The notes beneath the pieces were generated by a model, which saw only the letters and a list, made by a program, of their open reading frames with translations, searched no databases and was not told where the DNA came from. From the NCBI GenBank assembly GCA_945901065.1, contig CAMDKI010000006.1, positions 24,876 to 88,875 on the forward strand: a DNA stretch of 64,000 nt, written 5' to 3'. Shown here one piece after another: positions 52,282 through 60,389 of this stretch. Both the position numbers and the translations under genes were made by a program. The DNA is from Chitinophaga pinensis. GTDB lineage: Bacteria > Bacteroidota > Bacteroidia > Chitinophagales > CAIOSU01. How positions within the stretch are numbered: the first letter of the stretch is position 1; each line of letters opens with the position of its first letter.

Positions 52282-52968
52282 TCAACAAATCATCAATAAC
52301 CTTGGCTGCTCGGCTTTTTCATGGGGTGCACGGTGCACACAAGGCAGCACAGGGCTTCCGGGATAATCGACAGCCAAACGCCATAAATTGCCAAGCCCTA
52401 AATTGATGGGCTGGGCATTGGGCTTTGCTTGATAGTGCAAATCGAAGAAATACTCGGTCAAAAATGCTTCAAAACCGTCATCCTCGCCATCATACAGCTC
52501 TTTGAGCGCTGCACGTATTTCGGGCACCAGTATCTTCTGCACACATTGCGCATTGGGTATTATTTCGCTTGGCTCGCCATAGTAGGTGCACAAAAAAGTA
52601 GCAGTTGGTATGGGCGAGCGATCAACATGAAAAGAATATACATCGGTTGGGAAAAACGGAAAGTCCTCGTCCCTATCATAGTATTCAATTACATTTAGCA
52701 ACGGCGATGCGCCATGCGCTTCCAACAACTTCCAATCGTTTAAAATAATGTCGCGGGCCAGTTGCCCCTGCTCGCTCAATTCCAGCGCCAGCAATTGGCT
52801 TTGTTCCACCACAGTTACATTCCCGTTGCGTGCTATCTTCGCTACTAGCTCCGCAAAATCCCCTATCAGCTTACGCTCCCAGCCAATGGCGTTAATGGCT
52901 CCTTGAAATGGCGTATCTACCAAATCTTGGAAGTTGGTGACGTGGAGGGATTGGGGGTGGGCTGTCAT
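52282..52968 (-). CDS. DUF1826 domain-containing protein
   Basis: A 228-aa soluble protein. ILNDWKLLEAHGASPLLNVIEYYDRDEDFPFFPTDVYSFHVDRSPIPTATFLCTYYG and the C-terminal NLWRLAVDYPGSPVLPCVHRAPHEKAEQPRLLMIC match DUF1826, whose conserved PCxHRAPxE end suggests metal binding. The biological role is unknown. It ends 23 bases after the palindrome cluster. Confidence 0.8.
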   Translation of the reverse strand: MTAHPQSLHVTNFQDLVDTPFQGAINAIGWERKLIGDFAELVAKIARNGNVTVVEQSQLLALELSEQGQLARDIILNDWKLLEAHGASPLLNVIEYYDRDEDFPFFPTDVYSFHVDRSPIPTATFLCTYYGEPSEIIPNAQCVQKILVPEIRAALKELYDGEDDGFEAFLTEYFFDLHYQAKPNAQPINLGLGNLWRLAVDYPGSPVLPCVHRAPHEKAEQPRLLMIC

Positions 52969-53052
52969 GTGGAGTGCAAGTATACGGGGTATGCGGCGAA
53001 ATGTGATGTGGGGGTTGAAATAAAATGTTGGTTGTAGAACCTTTAACTCGCC

Positions 53053-53100
53053 GCGTCGGATTTATAAATTCGACGTAGCTGAGCTGTGGATTTGCAATCC
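53053..53100. repeat. palindromes related to the 887-1033 family
   Basis: CGTCGGATTTA pairs with TAAATTCGACG (53053-53074, one wobble), and GGATT/AATCC with loop TGC follows at 53088-53100. Confidence 0.65.
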
Positions 53101-53180
53101 CCGTTTTGTCTGAACCATGATTTCAAAAGGATTGCAGGATTTGAAAAGGATTTTTACATAATGTGTGCAATTATTTGCAA

Positions 53181-53209
53181 CAACTAATTGATTATCAATC
53201 AATTAGTTG
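53181..53209. repeat. perfect 13-bp-arm palindrome
   Basis: CAACTAATTGATT and its exact complement flank ATC. A degenerate relative (GATTAATTG...CAATCAATC) follows near 53224-53243. No U-run follows. Confidence 0.8.
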
Positions 53210-53295
53210 GCTTATAAGTACTGTGATTAATTGACAATCAATCCATTACGCATTTCCGCTTGATAATCTAGTTAAGCTCTAGAACTCGCGCCAAA

Positions 53296-53562
53296 TCTCA
53301 CTTATTGGACGACAAAACCCCATTATAAATATGAAATGGGAAATTTGAAATAAGAAACTAAAATTGGAAAACCTCACCCCACAAGCCCTCGCCCAAGGCG
53401 ATGCAAGCTGCATGAAATCTCACTTCGTGGACGACAAAACCCCATTATAAATATGAAATGGGAAATTTGAAATGAGAAACTAAAATTGAAAAACCTCAGC
53501 CCATAAGCCCTCGCCCAAGGCGATGCAAGCCTCATGAAACCTCACTTCCTGGACGACAAAAC
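53296..53562. repeat. 122-bp tandem repeat, 2.2 copies
   Basis: Copies begin at 53296, 53418 and 53540 (the last truncated). Each contains GACGACAAAAC, an A-rich heptamer tract (GAAATGG, GAAATTT, GAAATRA, GAAACTA) and a CCTCRCCC...GCCCTCGCCC segment resembling the 1945-2120 repeat. The spacer 52969-53698 holds no gene. Confidence 0.75.
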
Positions 53563-53630
53563 TCGGTATTCAGCAACTTATCAAATGCTTATAAATCCCC
53601 AAATAAATGCATCGTTAAAAATGGCTTTCA

Positions 53631-53678
53631 ATCGTACATCGTAAATCGTACATCGTACATAAAAGAAGTCTTGTGTCT
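53631..53678 (+). repeat. heptamer tract, ATCGTAC type then TCTTGTG
   Basis: ATCGTAC, ATCGTAA, ATCGTAC, ATCGTAC followed by GTCTTGTGTCT. It ends 6 bases before the menD -7 box. Confidence 0.8.
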
Positions 53679-53684
53679 AATAAC

Positions 53685-53692
53685 TAACTTTG
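53685..53692 (+). promoter_or_regulatory. -7 promoter box of menD, close to the start codon
   Basis: TAACTTTG, exact consensus, ends 6 bases before ATG 53699. It rules out the TTG at 53690, which lies inside the box. Confidence 0.55.
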
Positions 53693-53698
53693 CACCCG

Positions 53699-55393
53699 AT
53701 GCTGGATACGGACAAATTTTGGATAAAAGACCTGGTGAACATCTGCGCGCGCAAAAGGTTGCGGTATGTGGTTTTTTCGCCGGGCTCGCGGTGCGCACCG
53801 CTGGTTATTAGCTTCAACCAACACCCTGGCATTAAGTGCATCAGTATTATCGATGAGCGCAGTGCGGCGTTCTTTGCCTTGGGCATGGCGCAGCAGTTGC
53901 AGCAGCCAGTTGGGTTGGTATGTACCAGTGGCTCGGCTACGTTGAACTACGCCCCTGCCGTGGCCGAGGCCTTTTATAGCAAGGTACCGTTGGTGCTGTT
54001 TACCGCCGACCGCCCCAACGAATGGATAGGCCAGGCCGATGGGCAGGCAATCAGGCAGTTCGAGATATATCGCAACTACATCAAGAAAAGCTACGAGCTG
54101 CCCAACGACATTAAAAACGATGACAAGCTGTGGTATAGCAACCGTATGGTAAGCGAGGCCCTGAACGCGGCCATGATACCCGATATGGGCCCAGTGCACA
54201 TCAATGTGCCGCTAAGCGAACCGCTATATAACCTTGCTGAATATGAGAGCTACGACGAGCCGCGCATCATTGACAGCACGCCTGTAAAGCATTACCTAAG
54301 CCCCGAGGCTGAAGAACGATTGGTAAAAAGCTGGAACCAATACCAGCGCATATTGATTGTTGCCGGCTCATTGACTCCCGACCATAGGCTGCAAAGCTTA
54401 ATAAACCGCATTAGCGACAAAGGCTATGTGCCCGTGCTGGCCGAAATAACCAGCAACCTGAACGGCCCCAACCTGATAAAGGTGCTAGACCCTGCGCTAG
54501 AGGTAATACCGAAGGACCAAAAAGAGATCTTTCAGCCCGATTTACTGATAACCTTTGGCGGCGCGGTGGTTTCCAAAAAACTAAAGCGATACTTGCGCCA
54601 GTACCAACCCGCTGAGCATTGGTACATTGACGAAAGTGGCGACCATACCGATACTTACCAAACGCTTACCAACGTTATACGCCTGCACCCGGCCGACTTT
54701 ATTGAAATGATGCTGGACGGGGCTACCATGCCCAACCCCGACTATTGGCGCCTTTGGCAACAAGCCTATGACCGAGCGCTTGATAGGCACGAGGAAATAT
54801 TGGATGCGGCCCCTTTTTGCGACCTGCTGGTGTTTGATCAAATACTGAAACACCTGCCCGAGGGCACCAACCTACAACTGGCCAACAGCACCCCTGTGCG
54901 GTATGTGGGTTTGTTTGATACCAATAAGCTCCTCAATTCCACCATCAACTGCAACCGCGGTACCAGCGGCATTGATGGCACCGTAAGCACTGCTGCAGGT
55001 GCTGCCTATGTAAATGGCAAGCCCACTACGGTAGTTACTGGCGACCTCTCGTTTCTATACGACAGCAATGCGTTATGGAACAAGCACCTAAGCGGCAATT
55101 TGCGCATTATCGTTATCAACAATGGCGGGGGCAATATTTTCCGCATTATACCAGGGCCTGCAGGGCTTGGCAAGGAAATATTGGAGAACTTTTTTGAGAC
55201 CAAACACAATGCTGATATTAGTCACCTTGCCCAAGCATTCGGCATTCCTTATTACATTTGCGATAGTTTGGAAGGGCTTGTGGAAACATTACCTACTTTT
55301 TATCAACCACACGATAACAAATGTGTTATACTAGAGGTAAAGACCCCAAACGATACGAGTGCAAACATTCTTAAAAAATACCTCAACATATAA
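53699..55393 (+). CDS. menD: SEPHCHC synthase (menaquinone biosynthesis)
   Basis: A 564-aa thiamine-diphosphate enzyme that joins isochorismate and 2-oxoglutarate. Motifs: [63 protein letters not shown], the ThDP motif near [17 protein letters not shown] and [14 protein letters not shown]. The start is ATG 53699. Six bases separate its stop from menB, forming a men operon. menF, menC, menE and menH are not in the window. Confidence 0.95.
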   Translation: MLDTDKFWIKDLVNICARKRLRYVVFSPGSRCAPLVISFNQHPGIKCISIIDERSAAFFALGMAQQLQQPVGLVCTSGSATLNYAPAVAEAFYSKVPLVLFTADRPNEWIGQADGQAIRQFEIYRNYIKKSYELPNDIKNDDKLWYSNRMVSEALNAAMIPDMGPVHINVPLSEPLYNLAEYESYDEPRIIDSTPVKHYLSPEAEERLVKSWNQYQRILIVAGSLTPDHRLQSLINRISDKGYVPVLAEITSNLNGPNLIKVLDPALEVIPKDQKEIFQPDLLITFGGAVVSKKLKRYLRQYQPAEHWYIDESGDHTDTYQTLTNVIRLHPADFIEMMLDGATMPNPDYWRLWQQAYDRALDRHEEILDAAPFCDLLVFDQILKHLPEGTNLQLANSTPVRYVGLFDTNKLLNSTINCNRGTSGIDGTVSTAAGAAYVNGKPTTVVTGDLSFLYDSNALWNKHLSGNLRIIVINNGGGNIFRIIPGPAGLGKEILENFFETKHNADISHLAQAFGIPYYICDSLEGLVETLPTFYQPHDNKCVILEVKTPNDTSANILKKYLNI

Positions 55394-55398
55394 TAGGC

Positions 55399-56220
55399 AT
55401 GAGCGAACGTAATTGGACCACCATTAAAGAGTATAACGAAATCCTGTTCGATTTTTACGAAGGCATTGCCAAAATAACCATTAACCGCCCGCGCTACCGC
55501 AACGCATTTACACCGCAAACCAATCAAGAAATGATTGATGCGATGCACATTTGCCGCGAAAACCCAGACATTAACGTTGTGATATTGACGGGTGCTGGCG
55601 ACAAGGCTTTTTGCAGCGGTGGCGACCAAAACCTGAAAGGGGTTGGTGGTTATATGGGCACCGATAAAGTACCGCGCCTAAACGTGCTCGACCTGCAAAA
55701 AATGATACGTAGCCTACCTAAACCTGTAATAGCCATGGTAAATGGCTATGCCATAGGTGGTGGCCACGTGCTACACGTAGTATGCGACCTTACCCTAGCC
55801 AGCGACAATGCCATTTTTGGCCAAACGGGCCCTAAAGTAGGCAGCTTTGATGGTGGCTTTGGCTCATCATTCTTAGCGCGCCACGTGGGCCAAAAGAAAG
55901 CCCGCGAGATATGGTTCCTGTGCGAGCAATACACCGCCCAAGAAGCCTTAGATATGGGAATGGTAAACAAAGTAGTGCCTTTGGCTGAGCTAGAAAACGA
56001 AACTGTACGTTGGTGCAAAACCATTATGAAACGCAGCCCGTTAGCCTTGCGTATGCTTAAGTCGGCGTTTAATGCCGAGTTGGACGGACAGGCAGGTATA
56101 CAAGAGTTGGCCGGCAACGCTACCCTACTCTATTACTTTACCGAAGAGGCGCAAGAAGGCAAAAATGCTTTCTTGGAGAAACGCGACCCTGACTTTAGCA
56201 AGTATCCGAAGTTTCCTTAA
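55399..56220 (+). CDS. menB: 1,4-dihydroxy-2-naphthoyl-CoA synthase
   Basis: A 273-aa crotonase-fold enzyme that closes the naphthoquinone ring. [77 protein letters not shown] and the late [26 protein letters not shown] are MenB hallmarks. Transcribed after menD with 5 bases between. The length is normal. Confidence 0.96.
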   Translation: MSERNWTTIKEYNEILFDFYEGIAKITINRPRYRNAFTPQTNQEMIDAMHICRENPDINVVILTGAGDKAFCSGGDQNLKGVGGYMGTDKVPRLNVLDLQKMIRSLPKPVIAMVNGYAIGGGHVLHVVCDLTLASDNAIFGQTGPKVGSFDGGFGSSFLARHVGQKKAREIWFLCEQYTAQEALDMGMVNKVVPLAELENETVRWCKTIMKRSPLALRMLKSAFNAELDGQAGIQELAGNATLLYYFTEEAQEGKNAFLEKRDPDFSKYPKFP

Positions 56221-56242
56221 CCCAGACAGAAGACGCAAAAAA

Positions 56243-56268
56243 TGTCATCCTGAGCGTAGTCGAAGGAC
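56243..56268 (+). repeat. dispersed-repeat fragment
   Basis: GTCATCCTGAGC followed by GTAGTCGAAGGAC, a motif that is widely repeated in Bacteroidota genomes; here it is a single copy between menB and menA. Confidence 0.4.
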
Positions 56269-56324
56269 ACAAGATTTGCTTCAGTTGCCGAGTTAAGATT
56301 TGCGGGTTTAAACTGAATTACGGT

Positions 56325-56398
56325 AGCTCCTCCTACTTTTCAGGGGGAGGTTGGGAGGGGGTTGTTCGGGCGAGCACTAAACTTGAAATTTTGAACAA
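56325..56398 (+). repeat. second copy of the ~75-bp repeat of 1945-2019
   Basis: GCTCCTCC...TTTTCAGGGRGAGGTTGGG...GAGCAC...ATTTTG aligns along about 75 bases with the left end of the element at 1945. It ends 9 bases before the menA start. Confidence 0.65.
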
Positions 56399-56407
56399 AA
56401 TATAAAC

Positions 56408-57334
56408 GTGAACAAATCACCCATAAAACTTTGGCTTGAGGCATTTCGCCTTCGCACCCTGCCGCTAGCATTGAGCACCATAGTTATGGGTACGTTTTTG
56501 GCCGCTGATGCCTTTGCGTTTAGATGGCCAGTATTCATTTTAGCTGTTACCACTACCCTATTTCTACAAATACTCAGCAACCTTGCCAACGACTACGGCG
56601 ACCACCAACACGGTGCCGATAACGCCGAGCGGGTTGGCCCTAAACGCAGTGTGCAAAGCGGTGCCATTAGTGCTACCAATATGCGCGTGGCTATGATAGT
56701 ATTTGCATTGCTAGCGCTTGCTAGCGGAATAGCCTTGCTAGCAGTTTCGTTTAACGATTGGGCCAAAATACTGCTCTTTCTGGGTTTGGGGCTAGCGGCT
56801 ATTGCCGCTGCCGTGAAATATACAGCTGGCAGTAATCCTTATGGCTACCGCGGCATGGGAGATATTTTTGTGTTTGTTTTTTTTGGTTTGGTGGGTACCG
56901 CTGGCACCTACTATTTATATGCCAACTCTTTGGCTGAAGACCCATTAGGGTTTCTGGTGTTTCTGCCCGCCATCAGTATGGGTTGCCTTAGCACGGGCGT
57001 ATTGAACTTGAACAACATGCGCGACCACGTGCCCGACAAAAAAGCCGGCAAAATAACCCTCGTAGTGCGCTTAGGCTATGCCAAAGCCAAGCAATACCAT
57101 CAAATACTCATTCTTTCGGCGTTTGGCGCAGCGTTGCTTTTTACCTTTGCACATTATCAGAGCATTTGGCAGTTTTCGTTTATGCTCACTGCTCCAATAT
57201 TTGTGAAGCATTTGCGTGATGTGTCTCAAACCCAAGAGCCAGCTCTACTTGACCCTCAATTAAAGATATTGGCGTTGAGCACACTACTTTTCAGCGTTTT
57301 GTTTGGGGTTGGACTATTTTTCTCTATCGGTTGA
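56408..57334 (+). CDS. menA: 1,4-dihydroxy-2-naphthoate octaprenyltransferase
   Basis: A 308-aa UbiA-family membrane prenyltransferase with about nine helices. The two Asp-rich motifs are NLANDYGDHQHGAD and NNMRDHVPDKKAGK. It attaches the polyprenyl tail in menaquinone synthesis. The start is GTG 56408 (MNKSPIKLWLEAFRLRTLPLALS, typical MenA). The 187-base gap after menB is occupied by two repeat copies, so it may have its own promoter. Confidence 0.95.
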   Translation: MNKSPIKLWLEAFRLRTLPLALSTIVMGTFLAADAFAFRWPVFILAVTTTLFLQILSNLANDYGDHQHGADNAERVGPKRSVQSGAISATNMRVAMIVFALLALASGIALLAVSFNDWAKILLFLGLGLAAIAAAVKYTAGSNPYGYRGMGDIFVFVFFGLVGTAGTYYLYANSLAEDPLGFLVFLPAISMGCLSTGVLNLNNMRDHVPDKKAGKITLVVRLGYAKAKQYHQILILSAFGAALLFTFAHYQSIWQFSFMLTAPIFVKHLRDVSQTQEPALLDPQLKILALSTLLFSVLFGVGLFFSIG

Positions 57335-57446
57335 AAGGCTAACGTAGGAATTAACCCATCAACTTATTAGCCAATATCCCATCCTTTTACTTATTTTCGA
57401 CAATAAGCCACACAAATTGGCGTTTCTGAATCGAAAAAACCGACAA

Positions 57447-57815
57447 ATGAAATCTATCTATACTTTTGCATTATCAGCATTTTTGCTGTTTGCCACTTCT
57501 TGTGAAACCAAGCCCGCCTTTGATACGGCCTTATTTGAAGGGGCATGGAAATGCGCCGTAATGGTTACTGACGGCACTGAAGACCTCAACCCGCAAAATA
57601 TTGTTTTCGATTTTAAGAAAGATAGCACCTACAGCTACGCTGGTGGCAGTTATACCGAAGCAGGCAAATGGTATCTGGAAGGCGACAAACTGGTGACAAT
57701 AGCCAACAACGATTTGGAAAAGAAAGTACAGATAGAAAAAATAAATGCCGATACCCTGATAATGAACATGAACGACCGTGGCACCGAAGTGAAGCTCATT
57801 CTTCTGGCACAATAA
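57447..57815 (+). CDS. small lipoprotein, lipocalin-like
   Basis: A 122-aa lipoprotein (MKSIYTFALSAFLLFATSC, lipid Cys at 19). The mature part has LFEGAWKCAVMVTDGTEDLNPQNIVFDFKKDSTYSYAGGSYTEAGKWYLEGDKLVTI, a pattern of short strands typical of lipocalin-like domains in Bacteroidota lipoproteins. Function unknown. ATG 57447 is preferred over TTG 57417. Confidence 0.75.
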   Translation: MKSIYTFALSAFLLFATSCETKPAFDTALFEGAWKCAVMVTDGTEDLNPQNIVFDFKKDSTYSYAGGSYTEAGKWYLEGDKLVTIANNDLEKKVQIEKINADTLIMNMNDRGTEVKLILLAQ

Positions 57816-57901
57816 TTTTGGTAGAGATTAACGCAGTAATTGCAATTATTGCAGTGAAAATAATTTTACCTCCACTTGCATTATTATCGTCGTTATTTCC
57901 T

Positions 57902-57909
57902 TAAATTTG
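57902..57909 (+). promoter_or_regulatory. -7 promoter box of tRNA-His
   Basis: TAAATTTG, exact consensus, 13 bases before the tRNA. Confidence 0.55.
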
Positions 57910-57922
57910 CACTCCATTACAT

Positions 57923-57997
57923 GGTAGTTGTAGCTCAGTCGGTTAGAGCGCCTGATTGTGGTTCAGGAGGTCGCCGGTTCGAACCCGGTCTTCTACC
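57923..57997 (+). tRNA. tRNA-His (GTG anticodon)
   Basis: Includes the extra G-1 that pairs with C73. Anticodon stem CCTGA/TCAGG with loop TTGTGGT (anticodon GTG), T stem GCCGG/CCGGT with TTCGAAC. The acceptor stem GTAGTTG faces CTTCTAC, leaving two adjacent U-U mismatches (pairs 5:68 and 6:67). CCA is not encoded. Confidence 0.88.
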
Positions 57998-58005
57998 CTA
58001 CCGAA

Positions 58006-58038
58006 GGGCAATCCCGTAAAGCGTGGTTGCCCTTTTTT
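58006..58038 (+). terminator. terminator of tRNA-His
   Basis: GGGCAATCC pairs with TGGTTGCCC, followed by six T residues, 9 bases after the tRNA. The spacer up to 58264 contains an unplaced pyrimidine-rich repeat fragment near 58105-58160 and no gene. Confidence 0.75.
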
Positions 58039-58264
58039 ATTGTTATTAATGCTAGTTGCGAGTTAATTACCCTACTGTAAATTTCCCGCAACGAATTGCA
58101 CCTGCACTACCCCTTCCTTCAGCTACGGCTTAGGACGGGCTCTTTTTAGGAGGGAGGGGATTTGTGGTTATATTTGCTTAGGTTTTGGAACTGAACACCG
58201 TTCCTAAAGGTTAGTACCTCAATTGTAAATGTGTCTAATTCCTTGGCACAATTCAAAGTCCAAG

Positions 58265-58302
58265 TCTTGTATCTTGTGTCTTGTGTCTTGTGTCTTGTGT
58301 CT
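58265..58302 (+). repeat. heptamer tract, TCTTGTG type, five units
   Basis: TCTTGTA then four exact TCTTGTG units, 13 bases before the mnmA start codon. Confidence 0.8.
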
Positions 58303-58315
58303 CAATACTTGAAAA

Positions 58316-59422
58316 GTGAAAAAAGGAAAAGTTTTAGTAGCCATGAGCGGCGGTATTGATAGTACCGTAGCTGCCGTTATGCTCCACCAGCAAGGATATG
58401 AGGTAATTGGCATCACCATGAAAACATGGGACTACGCAACTTCTGGCGGCAGCAAAAAGGAAACCGGCTGTTGCAGCTTGGATAGTATAAACGATGCCCG
58501 CCAAGTGGCTGTTGAAGTTGGCTTCCCACATTACATCATCGATATCCGCAACGAGTTTGGTGATTATGTGATTGACAACTTTGTAGAGGAATACCTAGCT
58601 GGCCGCACGCCTAACCCTTGCGTGCTATGCAATACCCACATTAAATGGGAAGCCTTGCTAAAGCGTGCCGATGCCATGGGCTGCGATTTTATTGCCACAG
58701 GCCACTACGCCCGCCTGCGGTACGAAAATGGACGTCACATCATTAGCAAAGCCAAAGACCTAGGTAAAGACCAGAGCTATGTGCTTTGGGGCGTGAGCCA
58801 AAAGTGCTTAGCGCGCACTATTTTCCCGTTGGCTGAGTTTATGAAGCCCGACATCAGGAAAATGTGTGAAGAGTGGGGCTATAGCGAATTGGCCAAAAAA
58901 GCGGAGAGCTACGAAATTTGCTTTGTACCCGATAACGATTACCGTGGTTTCTTAAAACGCCGTGTTCCTAACTTGCAGGAGGAAGTAAATGGCGGCTTGT
59001 TTGTCGATACGCAAGGTAACATCCTTGGTAAGCACGAAGGTTATCCATTCTATACCATTGGCCAACGCAAAGGCTTGGGCATTGCGCTGGGCGAACCAAT
59101 GTATGTAACCGAAATACACCCTGCTACCAATACAGTAGTATTGGGCCGCGACGAAGATTTACAAAAAACTACCATGGTTGTGGGCGGTCTGAACCTAATT
59201 AAGTATGCCGAAGTGCCTGAGGGTATTGAGTCGGTAACCAAAATACGGTACAAAGATGCTGGTGCCATAAGCACCCTGCACCCACAACCCGATGGCAAAA
59301 TAGTAGTTGAATTTGAGGCCGTGGTAAGAGCCATTGCCCCAGGCCAATCGGCGGTATTTTACGAAGGAAATGATTTGATTGGCGGGGGCATTATACATGC
59401 GCCAGTGGCGGCTATGGTGTAG
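58316..59422 (+). CDS. mnmA: tRNA-specific 2-thiouridylase
   Basis: A 368-aa enzyme that thiolates U34 of tRNA-Lys, tRNA-Glu and tRNA-Gln. The PP-loop is VAMSGGIDSTVAAVML, the catalytic cysteines lie in TPNPCVLCNTHIKW and ESYEICFVPDNDYRGF, and the C-terminal beta domain ends VFYEGNDLIGGGII. It starts with GTG 58316; upstream is a heptamer tract. The tRNA-Lys(TTT) it modifies is encoded at 43.5 kb. The length is normal. Confidence 0.95.
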   Translation: MKKGKVLVAMSGGIDSTVAAVMLHQQGYEVIGITMKTWDYATSGGSKKETGCCSLDSINDARQVAVEVGFPHYIIDIRNEFGDYVIDNFVEEYLAGRTPNPCVLCNTHIKWEALLKRADAMGCDFIATGHYARLRYENGRHIISKAKDLGKDQSYVLWGVSQKCLARTIFPLAEFMKPDIRKMCEEWGYSELAKKAESYEICFVPDNDYRGFLKRRVPNLQEEVNGGLFVDTQGNILGKHEGYPFYTIGQRKGLGIALGEPMYVTEIHPATNTVVLGRDEDLQKTTMVVGGLNLIKYAEVPEGIESVTKIRYKDAGAISTLHPQPDGKIVVEFEAVVRAIAPGQSAVFYEGNDLIGGGIIHAPVAAMV

Positions 59423-59593
59423 TGCATTCCTACAAATTAAAAAAGGTGAACCAGTGCAAGTTTGCCATCCATTTTAGATTTGAACATGTTACACCCCTCA
59501 CCTACCCTCTCCCACAGGAAAAGGGACTCTTACCTTTTGATAAAAAAAATAAATACTGCCATCCTAATCCGTATTTAATTTGTTTCATTTTCA

Positions 59594-59640
59594 ATCGTAC
59601 ATCGTAAATCGTACTTCGTACATTGATTGTCTTGTGTCTA
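59594..59640 (+). repeat. heptamer tract, ATCGTAC type then TCTTGTG
   Basis: ATCGTAC, ATCGTAA, ATCGTAC, TTCGTAC, ATTGATT, then GTCTTGTGTCTA. It ends 8 bases before a TAACTTTA box at 59649. Confidence 0.8.
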
Positions 59641-59660
59641 AAATTCCATAACTTTAAGCT

Positions 59661-60389
59661 ATGAAGAACACTTGGGGCTTTTTGTGTGCCATTTTGCTAA
59701 CTAGCATCGTTGTTTTGCCTTCCTGCAACAAGGATGATTCGTTTGTAGCTGACTTCAAATATGAGTATTTCCCTACCGATAGTGGCCGATATGTTATTTA
59801 CGATGTTGATTCTATTATTTTCAATTCGTTTTTTACCCCACCGCTAAAAGACACTATCCGGTTTCAAGTACGCGAGGTATATGGCGAAACTTTTATTGAT
59901 GGGGAAGGCAACCGATTGAGGCGCATTGAGCGTTTCCGCCGCAACGATACTATAGGCAACTGGGGCCTTACCGACGTGTGGTATGCTGGTATAATTAATA
60001 ATCAAGCCATTTGGGTCGAAGAGAACCTTCGTTTCCTAAAATTCGTTTTTCCTCCCAGAGCTACCTCTAAATGGAATGGCAACCAATATATTGAAATAAC
60101 CGAGGGCATAGAGTTTATGGCCGATTGGGAGTATACTATGTCGGAACTAGATGTACCTAAAAGCATAAATAGCCTAAACTTTGATTCGACGGCAACGGTA
60201 ATACTTGCATACGATACGGCTTCGAAGATAGAAAGAATAACGGCTACTGAAACCTATGCCAAGGGAGTTGGGTTAATATACAAAGATTGGGCCTGGCTAA
60301 GGAAACAAAACGTTATTGCTCAGTTTCCCCAAGGCACCGAGGATGGATTCATAGTCCGCATGTGGGTTAAAGAATATGGTAACTTATGA
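59661..60389 (+). CDS. lipoprotein of unknown function
   Basis: A 242-aa lipoprotein: MKNTWGFLCAILLTSIVVLPSC with the lipid Cys at 22. The mature part is beta-rich (FKYEYFPTDSGRYVIYDVDSIIFNSFFTPPLKDTIRFQVREVYGE) and contains FVFPPRATSKWNGNQYIE. I do not recognise the family. A TAACTTTA box ends 4 bases before the ATG. It overlaps the following subtilase gene by 4 bases, so the two are translationally coupled and may act together. Confidence 0.78.
   Translation: MKNTWGFLCAILLTSIVVLPSCNKDDSFVADFKYEYFPTDSGRYVIYDVDSIIFNSFFTPPLKDTIRFQVREVYGETFIDGEGNRLRRIERFRRNDTIGNWGLTDVWYAGIINNQAIWVEENLRFLKFVFPPRATSKWNGNQYIEITEGIEFMADWEYTMSELDVPKSINSLNFDSTATVILAYDTASKIERITATETYAKGVGLIYKDWAWLRKQNVIAQFPQGTEDGFIVRMWVKEYGNL

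Noticed and set aside
53381..53456. Peptide-like frame ALAQGDASCMK in the tandem repeat
   Set aside because: It hits a stop soon after, has no start codon and is repeated only because the DNA is.
53296..53562. CRISPR array before menD
   Set aside because: The 122-bp units are contiguous, without unique spacers, and no cas genes are present.
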